From positions 1-36,601 of the forward strand of contig CANFHO010000019.1 in the NCBI GenBank assembly GCA_947447005.1: 36,601 nucleotides of DNA, read 5' to 3'. The notes under the pieces were generated by a model. It saw nothing but the letters and a program-made list of their open reading frames with translations. It was not told the DNA's origin and did no database searches. The position numbers and the translations under genes were made by a program. This DNA comes from Chitinophagaceae bacterium. GTDB lineage: Bacteria; Bacteroidota; Bacteroidia; Chitinophagales; Chitinophagaceae. Of the stretch, positions 35,408-36,601 are shown piece after piece (positions within the stretch are counted from its first letter, which is position 1; each line of letters opens with the position of its first letter).

Positions 35408-36362
35408 TTTGTTCCTTATCTCTGTCATATGCACGTATGATTGCTTTTACCAATCGATGTCTAACTACATCTTCCTCGTCCAATTCAATATGTGCAATAC
35501 CATCTATGTTCTTAAGGATTTTTGTTGCTTTTTCTAACCCACTTTTTTGATTCTTGGGAAGATCTACCTGTGTTAAATCACCCGTAATAATTGCCTTTGC
35601 ATTGGACCCAATCCTGGTTAAGAACATTTTGATCTGTAAGTCTGTTGCATTTTGTGCTTCATCCAAAATGATATAAGCATTGTCTAGTGTTCTTCCTCTC
35701 ATATATGCCAATGGCGCAATTTCTATTACACGGGTTGTCATATAATAGCCAAGCTTATCAGCAGGAATCATATCATCTAAGGCATCATATAACGGCCTCA
35801 AATATGGATCGATCTTCTCTTTTAGGTCTCCTGGAAGAAATCCAAGGCTTTCTCCAGCCTCTACAGCAGGCCTTGTCAAAATGATTTTTTTAACCAATTT
35901 GTTTTTCAATGCTCTTACTGCCAAAGCAACTGCTGTATAGGTTTTACCCGTTCCTGCAGGACCAATTGCAAATATGATATCATTTTTATCGGACATGCTG
36001 ACCATTTTTTTCTGGTTTTGCGTCCTTGCTCTTACAGATTTCCCGTTGGGACCAAAAACCAATACTTCGTTTGGATTTTTTTCGACAAAATGATCAACTG
36101 TTTCAATGTCATCTCCTCCTAAAATCTGTTCGAAATAATTATGACTTACATTCCCATTTCTTTCCAGATATTGAATCAGCAATTCAATCTTGTCTTTTGC
36201 TGCTTCTACTTGTTCAGGAGAGCCACTCAGTTTAATTTGGGTTCCTCTGCTTAATATTTTCAATAAAGGAAATTTCTTTTTTAAGAGATCTAGTTTCCCA
36301 TTATTTACTCCAAAAAATTCTATTGGATTAACCGACTCAAGGCTGATGATTGTTTCAGTCAA
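35400..36362 (-). CDS. PhoH family ATPase (PhoH/PhoL)
   Basis: 320 residues, TTG start at 36360-36362. The N-terminus (ISLESVNPIEFFGVNNGKLDLLK) is typical for the family and no ATG fits. An N-terminal KH-like region (about 25-75) precedes the PhoH domain with Walker A GPAGTGKT (134-141), Walker B AYIILDEAQNA and the RGRTLDNAY motif. PhoH proteins are predicted RNA-associated ATPases, often linked with YbeY and 16S rRNA processing. Here the neighbours are a lipoprotein gene downstream (overlapping) and rpe upstream, 124 bases away; ybeY is not adjacent. Confidence 0.95.
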   Translation of the reverse strand: MTETIISLESVNPIEFFGVNNGKLDLLKKKFPLLKILSRGTQIKLSGSPEQVEAAKDKIELLIQYLERNGNVSHNYFEQILGGDDIETVDHFVEKNPNEVLVFGPNGKSVRARTQNQKKMVSMSDKNDIIFAIGPAGTGKTYTAVALAVRALKNKLVKKIILTRPAVEAGESLGFLPGDLKEKIDPYLRPLYDALDDMIPADKLGYYMTTRVIEIAPLAYMRGRTLDNAYIILDEAQNATDLQIKMFLTRIGSNAKAIITGDLTQVDLPKNQKSGLEKATKILKNIDGIAHIELDEEDVVRHRLVKAIIRAYDRDKEQNV

Positions 36363-36486
36363 AATAAATGTTTTAAAGCGTTTTCAGTAGTTGTAGTCGC
36401 TATAAATTTAACTCATTGCCACGAATAACCTGTTCTTTTAATTATCAACAGGTGTGAGTAAAATATAGCCATCGCTTTTGAACCAA

Positions 36487-36600
36487 TTAGCTGTTTTTTA
36501 ACTGATGGATTACTTGAATTGGATTTGTAGATCCAAAAACAGTGTTGCCGGCAACCAAAACGTCTGCGCCTGCTTTAAGAATGTCAGGGGCATTGTCAAC
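36487..36600 (-). CDS. rpe: Ribulose-phosphate 3-epimerase, C-terminal end (partial)
   Basis: An open frame enters from the right edge on the minus strand and ends at TAA (36487-36489), giving 37 residues. They contain APDILKAGADVLVAGNTVF, the phosphate-binding eighth strand and loop of ribulose-5-phosphate 3-epimerase, followed by the usual DPxxxIxxL-type helix (here STNPIQVIHQLKNS). The enzyme interconverts ribulose-5-phosphate and xylulose-5-phosphate in the pentose phosphate pathway. The rest lies outside the window. The 124-base gap to phoH has a small inverted repeat but no clear U-run. Confidence 0.88.
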   Translation of the reverse strand, partial: VDNAPDILKAGADVLVAGNTVFGSTNPIQVIHQLKNS

Positions 36601-36601
36601 T

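Noticed and set aside
36428-36453. ACCTGTT/AACAGGT inverted repeat as an rpe terminator
   Set aside because: The stem is only seven bp with a 12-base loop and there is no U-run after it on the minus strand.

Overview
The window looks like a chromosomal, mostly housekeeping stretch from a low-GC member of the Bacteroidota, most likely near the Chitinophagaceae/Chitinophagales. This placement is an inference. It rests on: a SusC-style TonB receptor with an N-terminal carboxypeptidase-regulatory-like domain; paired DUF2807 head-GIN proteins; a deoxynucleoside kinase next to folK; a 67K-type SppA; no clear Shine-Dalgarno sequences; and several sites matching the Bacteroidota promoter form (-33 TTG / -7 TAnnTTTG). 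There is no phage, insertion sequence, CRISPR array or defence island. Genes are densely packed. The longest gene-free stretch is 276 bases (10285-10560).

Layout. Positions 1-1200 hold the tail of an unidentified gene, a single-domain rhodanese and an unknown lipoprotein. Positions 1211-3760 (minus) hold a TonB-dependent receptor under a TPP riboswitch, so it is a predicted thiamine-compound receptor. Positions 3832-5255 carry two tandem DUF2807 proteins. An initiator tRNA (minus) at 5351-5425 is divergent from the GTPase genes era and der (5495-7696). Positions 7759-16593 (minus) form a nitrogen-assimilation block in transcription order gltB, gltD, amt, then an outer-membrane porin. gcvP (minus) follows, divergent from a YkgJ-type cysteine-cluster protein. 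Positions 20284-22729 (minus) hold folK, a deoxynucleoside kinase and an MFS exporter, divergent from sppA, an ABC-2 permease and an SRPBCC-like membrane protein. Then come queG and a serine hydrolase (minus), clpB (plus), a DEAD-box helicase (minus) and an uncharacterised lipoprotein with a predicted barrel fold (plus). The right end is a minus-strand run: rpe (partial), phoH, a DUF4878-like lipoprotein, a half-length TauE protein, an ECF sigma factor and a small putative anti-sigma factor.

How the parts fit. Amt imports ammonium, GOGAT (GltBD) feeds it into glutamate together with a glutamine synthetase outside the window, and the porin may provide outer-membrane entry. Era and Der mature ribosomal subunits and sit beside the initiator tRNA. 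ClpB, the helicase, PhoH and QueG are general stress and RNA functions.

The most unusual signals are regulatory: (1) a 10-bp inverted repeat between the TPP aptamer and the receptor start codon, ending two bases before the AUG, which looks like the riboswitch expression platform; (2) a perfect 13-bp-arm hairpin that contains the start codon of the next gene and has a U-run after it; (3) promoters that place transcription starts at or within a base or two of the mature tRNA 5' end and the ykgJ start codon. The most interesting unknown protein is the lipoprotein at 32343-33368. I found no strong evidence for a wholly new multi-gene system.
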